Assembly: GCF_009793335.1 (NCBI RefSeq)
Contig: NZ_WING01000001.1
Coordinates: 62,001 to 126,000 of the forward strand
Length of the DNA: 64,000 nt
Direction of reading: 5' to 3'
DNA from: Actinomadura sp. J1-007
GTDB lineage: Bacteria > Actinomycetota > Actinomycetes > Streptosporangiales > Streptosporangiaceae
Every line of letters begins with the position of its first letter. Within the stretch, counting starts at the first letter, position 1. A program made the position numbers and the translations under genes. The notes below the pieces were generated by a model. It saw only the letters and a program-made list of their open reading frames with translations, did no database searches and had not been told where the DNA came from. Shown here one piece after another: positions 47,157 through 57,835 of this stretch.

Positions 47157-47588
47157 TCAGCGGCCCCGGAAACCGCCGGCCCAGAACAGCACGAAGCAGC
47201 CCGGGATCGCCGCCGCGCCCGGGGTCCGCGCCCGCGCGCGGAACTCGGTCGGCGTCATGCCCGTCTCCTCCTTGAAGCGCGTGCAGAACGTGCCGAGGCT
47301 GCTGAACCCGACCAGCACGCAGATCTCGGTGACGGTCAGGTTGGCCGAACGCAGCAGCTCGCGGGCCCGTTCGACGCGGCGGCGGCTCAGGTAGCGGCCG
47401 GGCGTCTCGCCGTACACCTCGCGGAACAGCCGGACGAAGTGGTAGCGCGAGTACCCGGCGCTCGCGGCGACGGAGGCGACGTCGAGGGGCTCGGCCCAGT
47501 CGCGGTCCATGGCGTCCCTGCCCGCCCGGACGCGGGCCAGCGTCGCCACGTCGACCGCCCTCGCACCCGTCCCCGTTCCCATCCCCAC
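47157..47588 (-). CDS. Short AraC-family regulator
   Basis: 143 residues, essentially only the DNA-binding domain. First HTH LDVASVAASAGYSRYHFVRLFREVYGETPGRYL, second VTEICVLVGFSSLGTFCTRFKEETGMTPTEFR. There is no sensor domain. Start GTG 47588; ATG 47582 is equally possible, and no Shine-Dalgarno is visible. It probably regulates the following VOC gene. Confidence 0.85.
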   Translation of the reverse strand: MGMGTGTGARAVDVATLARVRAGRDAMDRDWAEPLDVASVAASAGYSRYHFVRLFREVYGETPGRYLSRRRVERARELLRSANLTVTEICVLVGFSSLGTFCTRFKEETGMTPTEFRARARTPGAAAIPGCFVLFWAGGFRGR

Positions 47589-47637
47589 ATGCTGGCACAG
47601 CGTCCCGCGGCGCGCCCTCCGCGCGCCGCTCAGGGCG

Positions 47638-48216
47638 TCAGCGGCGGGCGCCCGGCCAGGGGCCGGGCGGGGTGTGGGAGACGGTCTCCGGGCCGGTCTG
47701 GACGTCGTACACGCGGAACCCCCTGGCCTGGTAGTTCGGCAGGGCGTGCGGGCCGTCCTTGGAGCAGGTGTGCAGCCAGACGCGGCGGGTGGGCGCGCGG
47801 TCCGGCCAGCGGGAGGCGAGGTCCCAGGCGCGGCGGGCGCCGACGTCGAGGAGGTGCCCGCCGAGGCCCATGCCGGTGAACGCGGGGAGCAGGCCGAAGC
47901 AGGGGATCTCCACCTCCCCGTCCGGCTGCGGGTCCAGCTCGACGAACCCGGCCGGGGTGCCGAGCCGGTACGCGACCCAGGTCTCGACGCCGGGGCGCGA
48001 CAGCCAGTTGCGCCACTGCTCGTACGTCCAGCCGAGCCGGTCGGTCCAGTACCAGTCGCCGCCGACCGCGGTGTAGAGGAACCGGCTCAGCTCGGGGCTC
48101 GGCACCTCGGCGCGGGCGATCGCGACCGGGACCGACGGGACCCGCGCGGGCTTCAGGTCGGACGGGTCGCGCTGCTCCAGGTACCAGGTCGTGACATCCA
48201 GACGCCGGGTCGGCAT
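47638..48216 (-). CDS. GNAT-family N-acetyltransferase
   Basis: 192 residues. The acetyl-CoA-binding motif A region is CFGLLPAFTGMGLGGHLLDVGARRAWD (Q/RxxGxG/A variant FTGMGLGG), followed by VWLHTCSKDGPHALPNYQARGF. ATG 48216 has AGGGGGA upstream. Substrate unknown. Confidence 0.87.
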   Translation of the reverse strand: MPTRRLDVTTWYLEQRDPSDLKPARVPSVPVAIARAEVPSPELSRFLYTAVGGDWYWTDRLGWTYEQWRNWLSRPGVETWVAYRLGTPAGFVELDPQPDGEVEIPCFGLLPAFTGMGLGGHLLDVGARRAWDLASRWPDRAPTRRVWLHTCSKDGPHALPNYQARGFRVYDVQTGPETVSHTPPGPWPGARR

Positions 48217-48238
48217 GTTCCCCCTATGGCAGACGAAA

Positions 48239-48288
48239 CCCGCCGCGCCGGGCGGCCCCTGGACGGGGCGCCGCCACGGCGCGGCGGG
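48239..48288 (-). terminator. Terminator after gltBD
   Basis: CCCGCCGCGCCG (48239-48250) and CGGCGCGGCGGG (48277-48288) form a perfect 12-bp stem. Inner GC-rich bases can pair further. It lies 22 bp beyond the gltD stop and before the acetyltransferase start. Confidence 0.65.
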
Positions 48289-48310
48289 GCGAGGTGTCGT
48301 TGAACGGCGG

Positions 48311-49774
48311 TCAGGCTATCGGACGTGCCGTCGGAGGGATCGGGTAGGGCAGGGCGCTGTGGCCGGTCAGGAACCGGTCGACGCCGTGGGCGGCGGAGCG
48401 CCCCTCGGAGATCGCCCACACGATCAGGGACTGCCCGCGGCCCATGTCGCCGGCGACGAACACGCCGTCCACCGAGGTCCGGTAGTCCTTGTCGCGGACG
48501 ACGTTGCCCCGCTGGTCCAGCTCGACGCCGAGCTGCTCCAGCAGGCCCTCCCGCTGCGGGCCGAGGAAGCCCATGGCGAGCGTGACGAGCTGCGCCGGGA
48601 TCTCCCGCTCGGTCCCCTCGACCGGCGCGAAGCCGGTCTCCGGGCCGCCCACCTCGACGATCCTCAGCGCCCGCAGGTCGCCGTTCGCGTCGCCGAGGAA
48701 CTCGGTCGTGGAGATCGCGTAGACCCGTTCGCCGCCGGTGTCGGCGAGCTCCTCGTGGGCGCTCTCCATCTTGAACAGCATCGGGTACGTCGGCCAGGGC
48801 TGCGCGTCCGGGCGGGTCTTCGGCGGCCGCGGCATGATCTCCAGCTGGGTGACCGAGCGGGCGCCCTGCCGGATCGCCGTGCCGATGCAGTCGGCGCCGG
48901 TGTCGCCGCCGCCGATGACCACGACGTCCTTGCCCTCCGCCGAGATCGGCGAGACCTCCAGGTCGCCCTCCTGCACCCGGTTGGCGGGCGGGAGGTACTC
49001 CATCGCCTGGTACACGCCGTTCAGGTCCCGGCCGGGGACGGGCAGGTCGCGCCAGGCGGTGGCGCCGCCGGCGAGCACGACCGCGTCGTACCGCGAGCGC
49101 AGCTCGTCGCCGGTGACGTCGACGCCGGCGTTCACGCCGGTCTTGAAGTCGGTGCCCTCCGCGCGCATCTGGGCGACGCGGCGGTCGACGTGCCGCTTCT
49201 CCATCTTGAACTCGGGGATGCCGTAGCGCAGCAGCCCGCCGACGCGGTCGGCCCGCTCGTACACCCGCACGTCGTGCCCGGCGCGGGTGAGCTGCTGGGC
49301 GGCGGCGAGCCCGGCGGGGCCGGACCCGACGACCGCGACCCGCTTCCCGGTCTTGACCGCGGGCGGCTGCGGGCGCACCCAGCCCTCGGCCCAGGCCCGG
49401 TCGATGATCTCGACCTCGACCCGCTTGATCGTCACCGGGTCCTGGTTGATGCCGAGGACGCAGGCGCTCTCGCACGGGGCGGGGCACAGCCTCCCGGTGA
49501 ACTCCGGGAAGTTGTTGGTGGCGTGGAGCCGCTCGATCGCCTCGTGCCAGTCGTGCCGGTAGACCAGGTCGTTCCACTCGGGGATGAGGTTGCCGAGCGG
49601 GCAGCCCTGGTGGCAGAACGGCACGCCGCAGTCCATGCAGCGGCTCGCCTGCCGTTCCAGGCGGTCCCGGCCGAAGTCCTCGTAGACCTCGGACCAGCTC
49701 CGGATCCGCACGTCCACCGGGCGGCGCTTCGGGAGCTCCCGCGCCGTGGTCAGGAATCCCTTCGGGTCGGCCAT
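48311..49774 (-). CDS. gltD: Glutamate synthase small subunit
   Basis: 487-residue NADPH-oxidising subunit of glutamate synthase. N-terminal cysteine motifs for 4Fe-4S clusters are CMDCGVPFCHQGCPLGNLIPEW and CPAPCESAC. The FAD site is VAVVGSGPAGLAAAQQL and the NADPH site VVVIGGGDTGADCIG. The C-terminal VFVAGDMGRGQSLIVWAI closes the FAD pocket. ATG 49774 lies 15 bp after the gltB stop with AGAGGGGGA upstream. It passes electrons to GltB for conversion of glutamine and 2-oxoglutarate to glutamate. Confidence 0.96.
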   Translation of the reverse strand: MADPKGFLTTARELPKRRPVDVRIRSWSEVYEDFGRDRLERQASRCMDCGVPFCHQGCPLGNLIPEWNDLVYRHDWHEAIERLHATNNFPEFTGRLCPAPCESACVLGINQDPVTIKRVEVEIIDRAWAEGWVRPQPPAVKTGKRVAVVGSGPAGLAAAQQLTRAGHDVRVYERADRVGGLLRYGIPEFKMEKRHVDRRVAQMRAEGTDFKTGVNAGVDVTGDELRSRYDAVVLAGGATAWRDLPVPGRDLNGVYQAMEYLPPANRVQEGDLEVSPISAEGKDVVVIGGGDTGADCIGTAIRQGARSVTQLEIMPRPPKTRPDAQPWPTYPMLFKMESAHEELADTGGERVYAISTTEFLGDANGDLRALRIVEVGGPETGFAPVEGTEREIPAQLVTLAMGFLGPQREGLLEQLGVELDQRGNVVRDKDYRTSVDGVFVAGDMGRGQSLIVWAISEGRSAAHGVDRFLTGHSALPYPIPPTARPIA

Positions 49775-49788
49775 GTGGAGTCCCCCTC

Positions 49789-52700
49789 TCAGCTCTGCGC
49801 GGCGGCCATGATGGCCTCGTCGACGTCGCGTCCCTCGGCCTCGGCCTTCGCCTTGGCCTCCAGGACCCTGCGGTAGTCCCGCGGCATGATCTTGGTGAAG
49901 CGGGCCGCGGCGGCGTCCCAGTCCGCCAGCAGCCGCTCGGCGACCGCCGAGCCGGTCTCGGCGCGGTGCCGCGCGACCAGCTCGCGGACGAACGCCTCGT
50001 CGGCGGCGTCCAGCGGTTCCAGGTCGACCATCTCGGGGTTGACCCGTTCGGGCGCGAGGTCCAGCACGTAGGCGACCCCGCCGGACATGCCGGCCGCGAG
50101 GTTGCGGCCCGTCCGGCCGAGGATCACCGCCCGGCCGCCGGTCATGTACTCGCAGGCGTGGTCGCCGACGCCCTCGACGACCGCGACGGCGCCGGAGTTG
50201 CGGACGCAGAACCGCTCGCCGACGACGCCGCGCGCGAACAGCTCGCCCGACGTCGCGCCGTACAGGATCACGTTGCCGCCGATGATCTGCTCCTCGGCGG
50301 CGAACGCGGCGTCCTCCGGGGGCCGCAGCGTCAGGCGCCCGCCCGACAGGCCCTTGCCGACGTAGTCGTTGGCGTCGCCGACGAGCCGCAGCGTGACGCC
50401 GCTCGGCACGAAAGCGCCGAACGAGTTGCCCGCCGAACCGGTGAACGTGACGTCCACCGTGTCGTCGGGCAGGCCCGCGCCGCCCCACTTCTTGGTGACC
50501 TCGTGGCCGAGCATCGTGCCGACGGTGCGGTTGACGTTGCGGATCGGCAGGTCGAGGCGGACCTTGTCGCCGAACGCCAGCGCGCCCTCGGCGAGCTGGA
50601 TCAACGTGTTGTCCAGCGCCTTCTCCAGCCCGTGGTCCTGCGCCGCGACCTGCCGCATCGAGTCGCCGTAGGGGCGCTCGGGCGCGTGCAGGACCGGGGA
50701 GAGGTCCAGGCCGGACGCCTTCCAGTGGTCCACGGCCCGGTGCGCGTCGATCATCTCGACGTGCCCGATCGCCTCGTCCAGCGAACGGAACCCGAGGGCC
50801 GCCAGGTACTCGCGGACCTCCTCGGCGATGAACTCGAAGAAGTTGACCACGAACTCCGGCTTGCCGCCGAACCGCTCGCGCAGCACCGGGTTCTGCGTCG
50901 CGACGCCGACCGGGCACGTGTCCAGGTGGCAGACCCGCATCATCACGCAGCCCGACACCACCAGCGGCGCGGTCGCGAAGCCGAACTCCTCCGCGCCGAG
51001 CAGCGCGGCGACCACCACGTCGCGGCCGGTCTTGAGCTGCCCGTCGGCCTGCACGACGATCCGGTCGCGCAGCCCGTTCAGCAGCAGCGTCTGCTGGGTC
51101 TCGGCGAGGCCGAGCTCCCAGGGCGCGCCCGCGTGCTTGAGCGAGGTGAGCGGGGACGCGCCGGTGCCGCCGTCGTGCCCGGAGATCAGCACCACGTCGG
51201 CGTGCGCCTTGGACACGCCCGCCGCGACCGTGCCGACCCCGACCTCCGCGACGAGCTTGACGTGCACGCGCGCGGCCGGGTTGGCGTTCTTCAGGTCGTG
51301 GATGAGCTGGGCGAGGTCCTCGATCGAGTAGATGTCGTGGTGCGGCGGCGGCGAGATGAGGCCGACGCCGGGCGTGGAGTGCCGCGTCTTGGCGATCCAC
51401 GGGTACACCTTGTGGCCGGGGAGCTGGCCGCCCTCGCCGGGCTTGGCGCCCTGCGCCATCTTGATCTGGATGTCGTCGGCGTTGGTCAGGTACTCCGACG
51501 TCACGCCGAACCGGCCGGACGCCACCTGCTTGATCGCGCTGCGGCGCAGGTCGCCGTTCTCGTCGGGGGTGAACCGCCGCGCGTCCTCGCCGCCCTCGCC
51601 GGTGTTGGACTTGCCGCCGAGCCGGTTCATCGCGATCGCGAGGGTCTCGTGCGCCTCCGCCGAGATCGACCCGTACGACATCGCGCCGGTGGAGAACCGC
51701 TTGACGATCTCCGCGACCGGCTCGACCTCCTCGATCGGCACGGCGGGCCGCTCGCCCTCCTTGAGCCGGAACAGCCCGCGCAGCGTCATCAGCCGCTCGG
51801 CCTGCGCGTCCACGCCGGCGGTGTACTCCTTGAAGATCTCGTAGCGGCGGGTGCGGGTGGCGTGCTGGAGCTTGAACACCGTGTCCGGGTCGAACAGGTG
51901 CGGCTCGCCCTCGCGGCGCCACTGGTACTCGCCGCCGACCTCCAGGGTGCGGTGCGCCGCCTCGTTCCCGCCCGGCGGGTACGCGCGGCGGTGCCGCTCG
52001 GCGACCTCGCGGGCGAGCACGTCGAAGCCGACGCCGCCGAGCCGGGACGTGGTGCCGGTGAAGCAGCGGGCGACGACGCCCGCGCCGAGGCCGATCGCCT
52101 CGAAGATCTGCGCGCCGGTGTAGGACGCGACCGTGGACACGCCCATCTTGGACATGACCTTCAGGACGCCCTTGCCGTACGCCTTGACCAGGTTCCGGAC
52201 GGCCTTCTCCTGGTCCAGGCCCTCGATCGCGCCGGTGCGGATCAGGTCCTCGACCGTCTCGATCGCCAGGTACGGGTTGATCGCCGACGCGCCGTACCCG
52301 ATGAGCAGCGCCATGTGGTGGCACTCGCGGGCCTCGGCCGTCTCGACCACCAGGCCGACCCGGGTGCGGGTCTTCTCCCTGATCAGGTGGTGGTGGACGG
52401 CACCGGTCAGCATCAGCGACGGGATCGCTGCCCGCGCCGAGTCCGACCCGCGGTCCGACAGCACGATGATCCGCGAGCCGCCCGCGATCGCCCGCGACAC
52501 CTCCGAGCAGATCTCCTCCAGGCGCGCCTCCAGGGCCTCGCCTCCCCCGGCCACGTCGTACAGGCCGTGGACGACGTGGGCGGCCAGATGCGGCAGCGAC
52601 CCCTCGTCGTCGATGTGGATGATCTTGGAGAGCTCGTCGTTGTCGAGGATCGGGGTGGGCAGCACCAGCCGGCGGCACGAGTCCGGGCCGGGCTCCAGGA

Positions 52701-54345
52701 GGTTGCCCTCCGGGCCGAGCGTGGACTGGAGCGAGGTGACCAGCTCCTCGCGGATCGCGTCCAGCGGCGGGTTGGTGACCTGCGCGAACAGCTGCTTGAA
52801 GTAGTCGAACAGCAGCCGCGGGCGCTTCGACAGCACCGCGATGGGGGTGTCGGTGCCCATCGACCCGATCGGCTCGGCGCCGGTCCGCGCCATCGGCGTC
52901 AGGATGACCCGCTGCTCTTCGAGCGTGTAGCCGAACGTCTGCTGCCGCTTGACCAGCGTCTCGTGCGTCGGGATCTCCCGCTCGCGGCGGGGCAGCTCCT
53001 CGAACCGTACGAGCCCCTCGTGCAGCCACTCCCCGTAGGGGTGCTCGGCCGCCAGCTCGGCCTTGACCTCGTCGTCCTCGACGATCCGCCCGGCCTCGGT
53101 GTCGACCAGGAAGATCTTGCCGGGCTGGAGGCGGCCCTTGCGCACCACCTTGTCGGCGGGGATGTCGAGCACGCCCGCCTCGCTGGCGAGCACGACCAGG
53201 CCCTCGTCGGTCACCCAGTAGCGGCCGGGGCGCAGCCCGTTGCGGTCCAGGACCGCGCCGACGACCGTGCCGTCGGTGAAGCTGACGCTCGCCGGGCCGT
53301 CCCACGCCTCCATCAGGGTGGAGTGGAACTCGTAGAACGCGCGGCGCTCGGCGTCCATCTCGGCGTGGTTCTCCCACGCCTCGGGGATCATCATCAGCAC
53401 CGCGTGCGGCAGCGACCGGCCGCCGAGGTGCAGCAGCTCCAGGCACTCGTCGAACGAGGCGGTGTCGCTCGCCTCGATGTCGATCACCGGGTAGATCCGG
53501 GACAGCTCGCCCGGGATCAGGTCGGACTTCAGCAGCGCCTCGCGGGCGCGCATCCAGTTCCGGTTGCCCTTGACCGTGTTGATCTCGCCGTTGTGCGCGA
53601 TGAACCGGTAGGGGTGCGCCAGCTCCCACGCCGGGAAGGTGTTGGTCGAGAACCGCGAGTGCACGAGCGCGATCGCGCTGGCGAACCGGCGGTCCGACAG
53701 GTCGGGGAAGAACGGCTCCAGCTGCGGGGTGGTCAGCATCCCCTTGTAGACCAGCGTCCGGCTCGACAGGCTCGGGAAGTAGACCCGGACGTCCTGCTCG
53801 GCCCGCTCGCGCATGCAGAACACGGCGCGGTCGAGCTCCAGGCCCGTCTTGCCCGCGTGCGGCCCGCGCGCGGCGGGGGCCAGGAAGAGCTGGGCGAAGT
53901 GCGGCATGACCCGGCGGGCGGCCGGGCCGGCGAACGCCGCGTCGTACGGCAGCTCGCGCCAGCCGAGGACGGTCAGGCCCTCCTCGACGCACAGCGTCTC
54001 GACGTGCTCGACCGCGGCGGCGCGCTCCTCGGCCTCGGCGGGCAGGAACGCGATGCCCGCCGCGTAGCCGCCCGCCTCGGGCAGCGCGAAGCCGCACACC
54101 TCGCGGAAGAACGCGTCGGGGATCTGGACGAGGATGCCGACGCCGTCCCCGTCGTCGGGCTCCGCGCCGACGGCCCCGCGGTGGTCCAGGTTCCGCAGGA
54201 CGGTCAGGGCGTTCTGGACGATGTCGTGGCTCTTGCGTCCGTGCAGGTCAGCGACCATGCCGACGCCGCACGCGTCGTGCTCGTCAGCCGGGTCGTAGAG
54301 CCCCTGGGAAACGGGGCGGCCCGGTGTGAGGGCAGCAGCAGCCAT
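49789..54345 (-). CDS. gltB: Glutamate synthase large subunit
   Basis: 1518 residues. The class II amidotransferase nucleophile is Cys26 in HDACGVGMV, which becomes the N terminus after propeptide removal. Central domain motifs are [16 protein letters not shown] and LSDRGSD. The FMN/3Fe-4S synthase domain has [17 protein letters not shown] and the cluster motif [17 protein letters not shown]-terminal GXGXG beta-helix domain (GLSGGRLTL... GGVAYVLD) follows. ATG 54345 has GGGAGG five bases upstream; a TTG directly before it is not needed. It transfers glutamine amide nitrogen to 2-oxoglutarate. Confidence 0.97.
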   Translation of the reverse strand: MAAAALTPGRPVSQGLYDPADEHDACGVGMVADLHGRKSHDIVQNALTVLRNLDHRGAVGAEPDDGDGVGILVQIPDAFFREVCGFALPEAGGYAAGIAFLPAEAEERAAAVEHVETLCVEEGLTVLGWRELPYDAAFAGPAARRVMPHFAQLFLAPAARGPHAGKTGLELDRAVFCMRERAEQDVRVYFPSLSSRTLVYKGMLTTPQLEPFFPDLSDRRFASAIALVHSRFSTNTFPAWELAHPYRFIAHNGEINTVKGNRNWMRAREALLKSDLIPGELSRIYPVIDIEASDTASFDECLELLHLGGRSLPHAVLMMIPEAWENHAEMDAERRAFYEFHSTLMEAWDGPASVSFTDGTVVGAVLDRNGLRPGRYWVTDEGLVVLASEAGVLDIPADKVVRKGRLQPGKIFLVDTEAGRIVEDDEVKAELAAEHPYGEWLHEGLVRFEELPRREREIPTHETLVKRQQTFGYTLEEQRVILTPMARTGAEPIGSMGTDTPIAVLSKRPRLLFDYFKQLFAQVTNPPLDAIREELVTSLQSTLGPEGNLLEPGPDSCRRLVLPTPILDNDELSKIIHIDDEGSLPHLAAHVVHGLYDVAGGGEALEARLEEICSEVSRAIAGGSRIIVLSDRGSDSARAAIPSLMLTGAVHHHLIREKTRTRVGLVVETAEARECHHMALLIGYGASAINPYLAIETVEDLIRTGAIEGLDQEKAVRNLVKAYGKGVLKVMSKMGVSTVASYTGAQIFEAIGLGAGVVARCFTGTTSRLGGVGFDVLAREVAERHRRAYPPGGNEAAHRTLEVGGEYQWRREGEPHLFDPDTVFKLQHATRTRRYEIFKEYTAGVDAQAERLMTLRGLFRLKEGERPAVPIEEVEPVAEIVKRFSTGAMSYGSISAEAHETLAIAMNRLGGKSNTGEGGEDARRFTPDENGDLRRSAIKQVASGRFGVTSEYLTNADDIQIKMAQGAKPGEGGQLPGHKVYPWIAKTRHSTPGVGLISPPPHHDIYSIEDLAQLIHDLKNANPAARVHVKLVAEVGVGTVAAGVSKAHADVVLISGHDGGTGASPLTSLKHAGAPWELGLAETQQTLLLNGLRDRIVVQADGQLKTGRDVVVAALLGAEEFGFATAPLVVSGCVMMRVCHLDTCPVGVATQNPVLRERFGGKPEFVVNFFEFIAEEVREYLAALGFRSLDEAIGHVEMIDAHRAVDHWKASGLDLSPVLHAPERPYGDSMRQVAAQDHGLEKALDNTLIQLAEGALAFGDKVRLDLPIRNVNRTVGTMLGHEVTKKWGGAGLPDDTVDVTFTGSAGNSFGAFVPSGVTLRLVGDANDYVGKGLSGGRLTLRPPEDAAFAAEEQIIGGNVILYGATSGELFARGVVGERFCVRNSGAVAVVEGVGDHACEYMTGGRAVILGRTGRNLAAGMSGGVAYVLDLAPERVNPEMVDLEPLDAADEAFVRELVARHRAETGSAVAERLLADWDAAAARFTKIMPRDYRRVLEAKAKAEAEGRDVDEAIMAAAQS

Positions 54346-54755
54346 CAACCCTCCCGTCGTCTTCGTGTCACTGCTTCGATGTCAGTGCAGTCCGGGACGA
54401 CGTTGGCCCTGCTGCGGTGTGATGACATTACATCACTGCCGGGATCATGCCCGACTGGACCGGATCGCGAAACTTCCGACCGCCGATCCGCCGTAGGTCA
54501 CCGCTGAGTGGTTTAGACCAGGATAGCTGGCTTCATCCGGGCGAAAACGCGCTGACCTCGGTGATCATCGTCACCGGGAAGGGATGTTTACGGTGTGAAA
54601 CCGGAAACAAGAGCGATACGCGAGGCAACCCTCGGCGGCTGGAACCGGCCGTCTCCAGTCGGCGCCGCCCGTCAGGACGGCCCGTCCCCCCGGTCAAGAT
54701 CCGGGCCACCGCCTCCCCGCGGACCGGTCAGCGGCGGTGGATCACGGCCGGCCGT
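54346..54755. promoter_or_regulatory. gltB upstream region with a palindromic site
   Basis: 410 bp without a gene. GTGATG-N6-CATCAC (54419-54436) is an inverted repeat lying 74-91 bp above the gltB ATG and could be an operator or lie in the promoter (minus-strand TAATGT inside it resembles a -10). An A+T-richer patch at 54580-54610 has two GAAAC pentamers but no proper GlnR box spacing. Confidence 0.4.
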
Positions 54756-56173
54756 TCAGGAGCCGCCGGACGTACGGGCCGCGCGGCCGAGCACCGAGGG
54801 GGCCTTGCCGCCCTCGATCAGCAGGGACAGCAGCGTCTCGTCGCGCTCGTCGCCCTTGCCGTCCAGGCGCTGCGCCCACGCGACGACCGCGTAGTGGCCC
54901 ATCGCGAGGCCCCGCGCCATCCCGTACCCCTGCCCGAACCGGTCCACCTGCGCGGACCCGGCGGGCAGCGGCAGGACGAAGCCCGCGCCGCGGCCGTCCC
55001 CGATGGCCTGGACGACCCGGTCGGAGTCGGGCGCGGACGCCAGGTTGAACACCGTCACCGACACCGCGTAGCCCCGCCGGGTGTCGGCGTACGTGGCGCG
55101 TCCGGCCTGCGTGCAGCGGCCCTGCCGCAGCGCGCCCGCGGTCGCCGCGCCCCAGACGGCGGCGGCGCAGTCGCGGTCGAGCCGCTTGGCCCGCAGCGCC
55201 GGGCGCGCCCGGCCGTCCGGCGTCGTGATCGTCCTGGCCTCGGCGGGGAACAGCTCGTGCTCGGTCAGCGGGGCCCCGTCGCTCGTCCGCGCCGCGATCG
55301 TCCGGTACGCCTGCGTGGACGGGGAACTGGAGTACGAGTCGGGCGACGGGCCGGTCGCCGCGGCGCGCCCCATCGGCGGCAGCGCCGCCCTCGGCGCGTG
55401 CGCGGCCCCGCCGCCCCCACCGGACCCGGTGACCAGCACCAGGACGAGCACCCCGACCAGAACGACGCCGAGCGCCCCGGCCGCGCCGAAGTACACCCGC
55501 GGCCCCAGCCCGCCGAGCAAGCCGCCCGACGGCCCCCCGCGCTTCGCACCCCGCCGAGCGGTCCTGGCCGGCGGCGGCGACGGTGACGGCGGCCCGGCCT
55601 GCGCCGAGGATTCCCCGTAGTCAGCCTCTCCCTGGTACCCCTGATCCTGCTGGTAGCCGAGGTCGTGCTGGTACTCAGGCTCCTGCTGATACCCCGGGTC
55701 GTACGGATACTCCTGGGCCTGCTGGTACTGCTGGTAGGCCGGATCCTCGGCGTACGCCGGGTAGGCCGGGTCCTCGTAGGCGGGCTCCTGAGGGGCCTCG
55801 TACGGGACGTCCCGGCTCGGGCGGCGGCGGTTCTCGGGGCACGGCCCTTGGGCCGTTTGGCACGGTCCTTCGGGGCCCGTTCCTTCGGGGCACGGCCCTT
55901 GCCGCCGCGCCCACCGCGACCGCCGCGCGAGGGCGGGGGCTGGGCCGGGGACTCGTCCGGGTAGGGCGGCTGCGGCCGGGCGGCGTCCTCGTCACGCGCG
56001 GGCGGACGCCCGGCGGCGTCGCCGCGGCCCGGACGGGGCGCGGACGGCGGCGTGCGGCGGGGGCCTCCGGCGCGGCGCGGCGCTCCCCTGCGCGGGGCGG
56101 GCTGCCGCCCTCCCCCGCGGGTCACCGGTCCGCGCCTGGGGCCGCCTCGGCGGCCGGGCTCATCGTGCTCCAC
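54756..56173 (-). CDS. Single-pass membrane protein with Tyr/Gln-rich cytoplasmic domain, one frameshift
   Basis: About 472 residues after repair. ATG 56173 begins a basic Arg/Gly/Pro-rich region. One base is missing in GGGG (55836-55839). After repair the chain continues PENRRRPSRDVPYEAP and then a Tyr/Gln/Glu-Asp repeat region (YEDPAYPAYAEDPAYQQYQQ, YDPGYQQEPEYQHDLGYQQ). A membrane helix (VYFGAAGALGVVLVGVLVLVLV) leads into a ~210-residue external domain with paired Cys (DRDCAAAVWG, GRCTQAGRAT) and GRGAGFVLPLPAGSAQVDRFGQGYG. The external domain is paralogous to the next gene. Function unknown. Confidence 0.7.
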
Positions 56174-56252
56174 GACCGCGCAGACTACTGCCTGCCGGCC
56201 GTGCGCGCGGCGCCGCGCCGCGCCCCGGACGCCGGGACGGCGCGCCCGCCGG

Positions 56253-57050
56253 TCACCCGAACCGCCCGTACACGAAGTCGGCGGGCCGCTCGATCGCGAG
56301 GCTGGCCTCGATCAGGTCGTTCAGCGACCGGGGCTGCGCGCCGCCCGCCCGCTGCACCCAGGAGACCACCGCGTAGTGCCCGTAGGTCTTGGCGTACGCG
56401 GCGCTGAACCCGGAGCCGAACGAGGGCGCGCCCGGAGCCTTCAGCGGCAGCACGAACCCGGCCCCGGTGGCGCGGTCGAGGTCGCGCAGGATCTGCTGGA
56501 CGCCCTCCTGGCTCTCCAGGTTGATCATCATGAACTGCCCGGCGAACTGCTTGTCGGAGCTGAGGTACGCGCCGCGGGCGATCTGCGTGCAGCCGTGTTT
56601 GGCGAGGTCGGCCTGGAGCCGCGGGCCCCACGTGACCGCCTTGCAGTCGGCGGAGACCTGCGACCCGGCGAGCGTGAACGAGAACCTGCCGGACTTGACG
56701 CTCTTGGCGTCGCCGCCGAAGACCTCGCCCTCGGTGAACGGCCGCTTGTCGGCGGCCCGGCGGGCCACCTTCGCCATGCCGTCGCCGTCGAAGTCGGGGG
56801 TGTAGGCGGTCGGCAGCACCTGCTTGCCGTTGCCGCCGTCGGCGGACTTGGAGTCGTCCCCGCCGCCGGTCAGCACCACCGCGCCGACCACGGCCGCGAC
56901 GACCACGACCACGGCCGCCGCCGCGCCGTACAGCAGCTTCGGGTTGGGCCCCTTCTTCTTCCCGCCGCCGGACTCGTCCTCGGGCCAGAAGTCCCGGCCG
57001 CCCTCCGGGCGGTCCGCCTGCTGGGAACCAGTGTCACGCGCTCCGATCAC
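56253..57050 (-). CDS. Membrane-anchored extracytoplasmic protein, paralogue of its neighbour
   Basis: 265 residues. A short cytoplasmic N terminus and one membrane helix (LLYGAAAAVVVVVAAVVGAVVLTGG) precede an external domain with two Cys (SADCKAVTWG, KHGCTQIARGAYLSS) and ATGAGFVLPLKAPGAPSFGSGFSAAYAKTYGHYAVVSWVQ, matching the same features in the downstream neighbour. GTG 57050 is preferred: TAGGCT lies eight bases upstream as a -10, giving a probable leaderless mRNA. TTG 57092 is the longer alternative. No enzymatic motif. Confidence 0.75.
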   Translation of the reverse strand: MIGARDTGSQQADRPEGGRDFWPEDESGGGKKKGPNPKLLYGAAAAVVVVVAAVVGAVVLTGGGDDSKSADGGNGKQVLPTAYTPDFDGDGMAKVARRAADKRPFTEGEVFGGDAKSVKSGRFSFTLAGSQVSADCKAVTWGPRLQADLAKHGCTQIARGAYLSSDKQFAGQFMMINLESQEGVQQILRDLDRATGAGFVLPLKAPGAPSFGSGFSAAYAKTYGHYAVVSWVQRAGGAQPRSLNDLIEASLAIERPADFVYGRFG

Positions 57051-57120
57051 AGTCCCGGAGCCTAGCGCCCCGGCCGCCCCCGGCGGGGCCAAAAGGCCGT
57101 TTCATCCGGATTCAATGCGG

Positions 57121-57835
57121 TCACGCCCCGTTGGTGCCGATGAGCGCGCCGACGCCGTACGTGATCGCCGCCGCGGCCGCCCCGAACGCGAACTGCCGCA
57201 GCCCGCCGAACCACCACGCCCGGGTCGTGACCCGCGACACCAGCGCCCCGGCCGCGAACAGCCCCGCCCCCGCGATCACCGCCGCCGGCCACAGGCTCGT
57301 GGCCCCCAGCAGGTACGGCAGGACGGGCAGGACGGCCCCGATCGCGAACGACAGGAACGACGACCCGGCCGCGAGCAGCGGCGACGGCAGCTCGCCCGGC
57401 GCCACCCCGAGCTCCTCGCGCGCGTGGATCTCCAGCGCGCCCTCGGGGTTGCGCGAGAGCTGCCGGGCGACCTCGGCGGCCGTCTCGGGGTCCACGCCGC
57501 GCGCCTCGTACACCTCCGCGAGCTCGCGCTCCTCGGCGCGGGGATGGCGCGCCAGCTCCAGGCGCTCCACCTCGATCTCGGCCTCGGCCAGCTCCGACTG
57601 CGACGCGACGGAGATGTACTCCCCGCCGCCATCGAGAACGCGCCCGCCGCGAGGCCCGCGAGCCCGGCCAGCAGCACGACCTTCTGGCTCGCCTGCCCGC
57701 CCGCGATCCCGGCGATCAGCGCGAAGTTGGAGACCAGCCCGTCCATCGCGCCGAACACCGCGGGCCGCAGCCACCCGCCCGTGACGTCGCGGTGCTGGTG
57801 GTGGTGTTCGGCGGACGCCCCGTTCCCTCGGTCAC
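57121..57835 (-). CDS. VIT1/CCC1-family transporter, two apparent frameshifts
   Basis: About 238 residues after repair. GTG 57835 overlaps the lgt stop (GTGA). It reads MTEGTG, then one base is missing at CCCC 57818-57821. Next comes ASAEHHHQHRDVTGGWLRPAVFGAMDGLVSNFALIAG, with a second missing base at CCCC 57621-57624. It continues EYISVASQSELAEAEIEVERLELARHPRAEERELAEVY (the Glu-rich metal-binding domain of the family) and ends with membrane helices to 57121. VIT1/CCC1 proteins export Fe2+ or Mn2+ from the cytoplasm or into a compartment. The His-rich start could help metal binding. Confidence 0.8.

Noticed and set aside
49966..54507. Open plus-strand frame of about 1500 codons opposite gltB
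   Set aside because: It is the complementary-strand shadow of a strongly conserved gene; its translation is low-complexity and matches nothing.
54588..54606. GlnR box upstream of gltB
   Set aside because: Two GAAAC pentamers are present but the GTnAC-N6-GnAAC spacing is not met.
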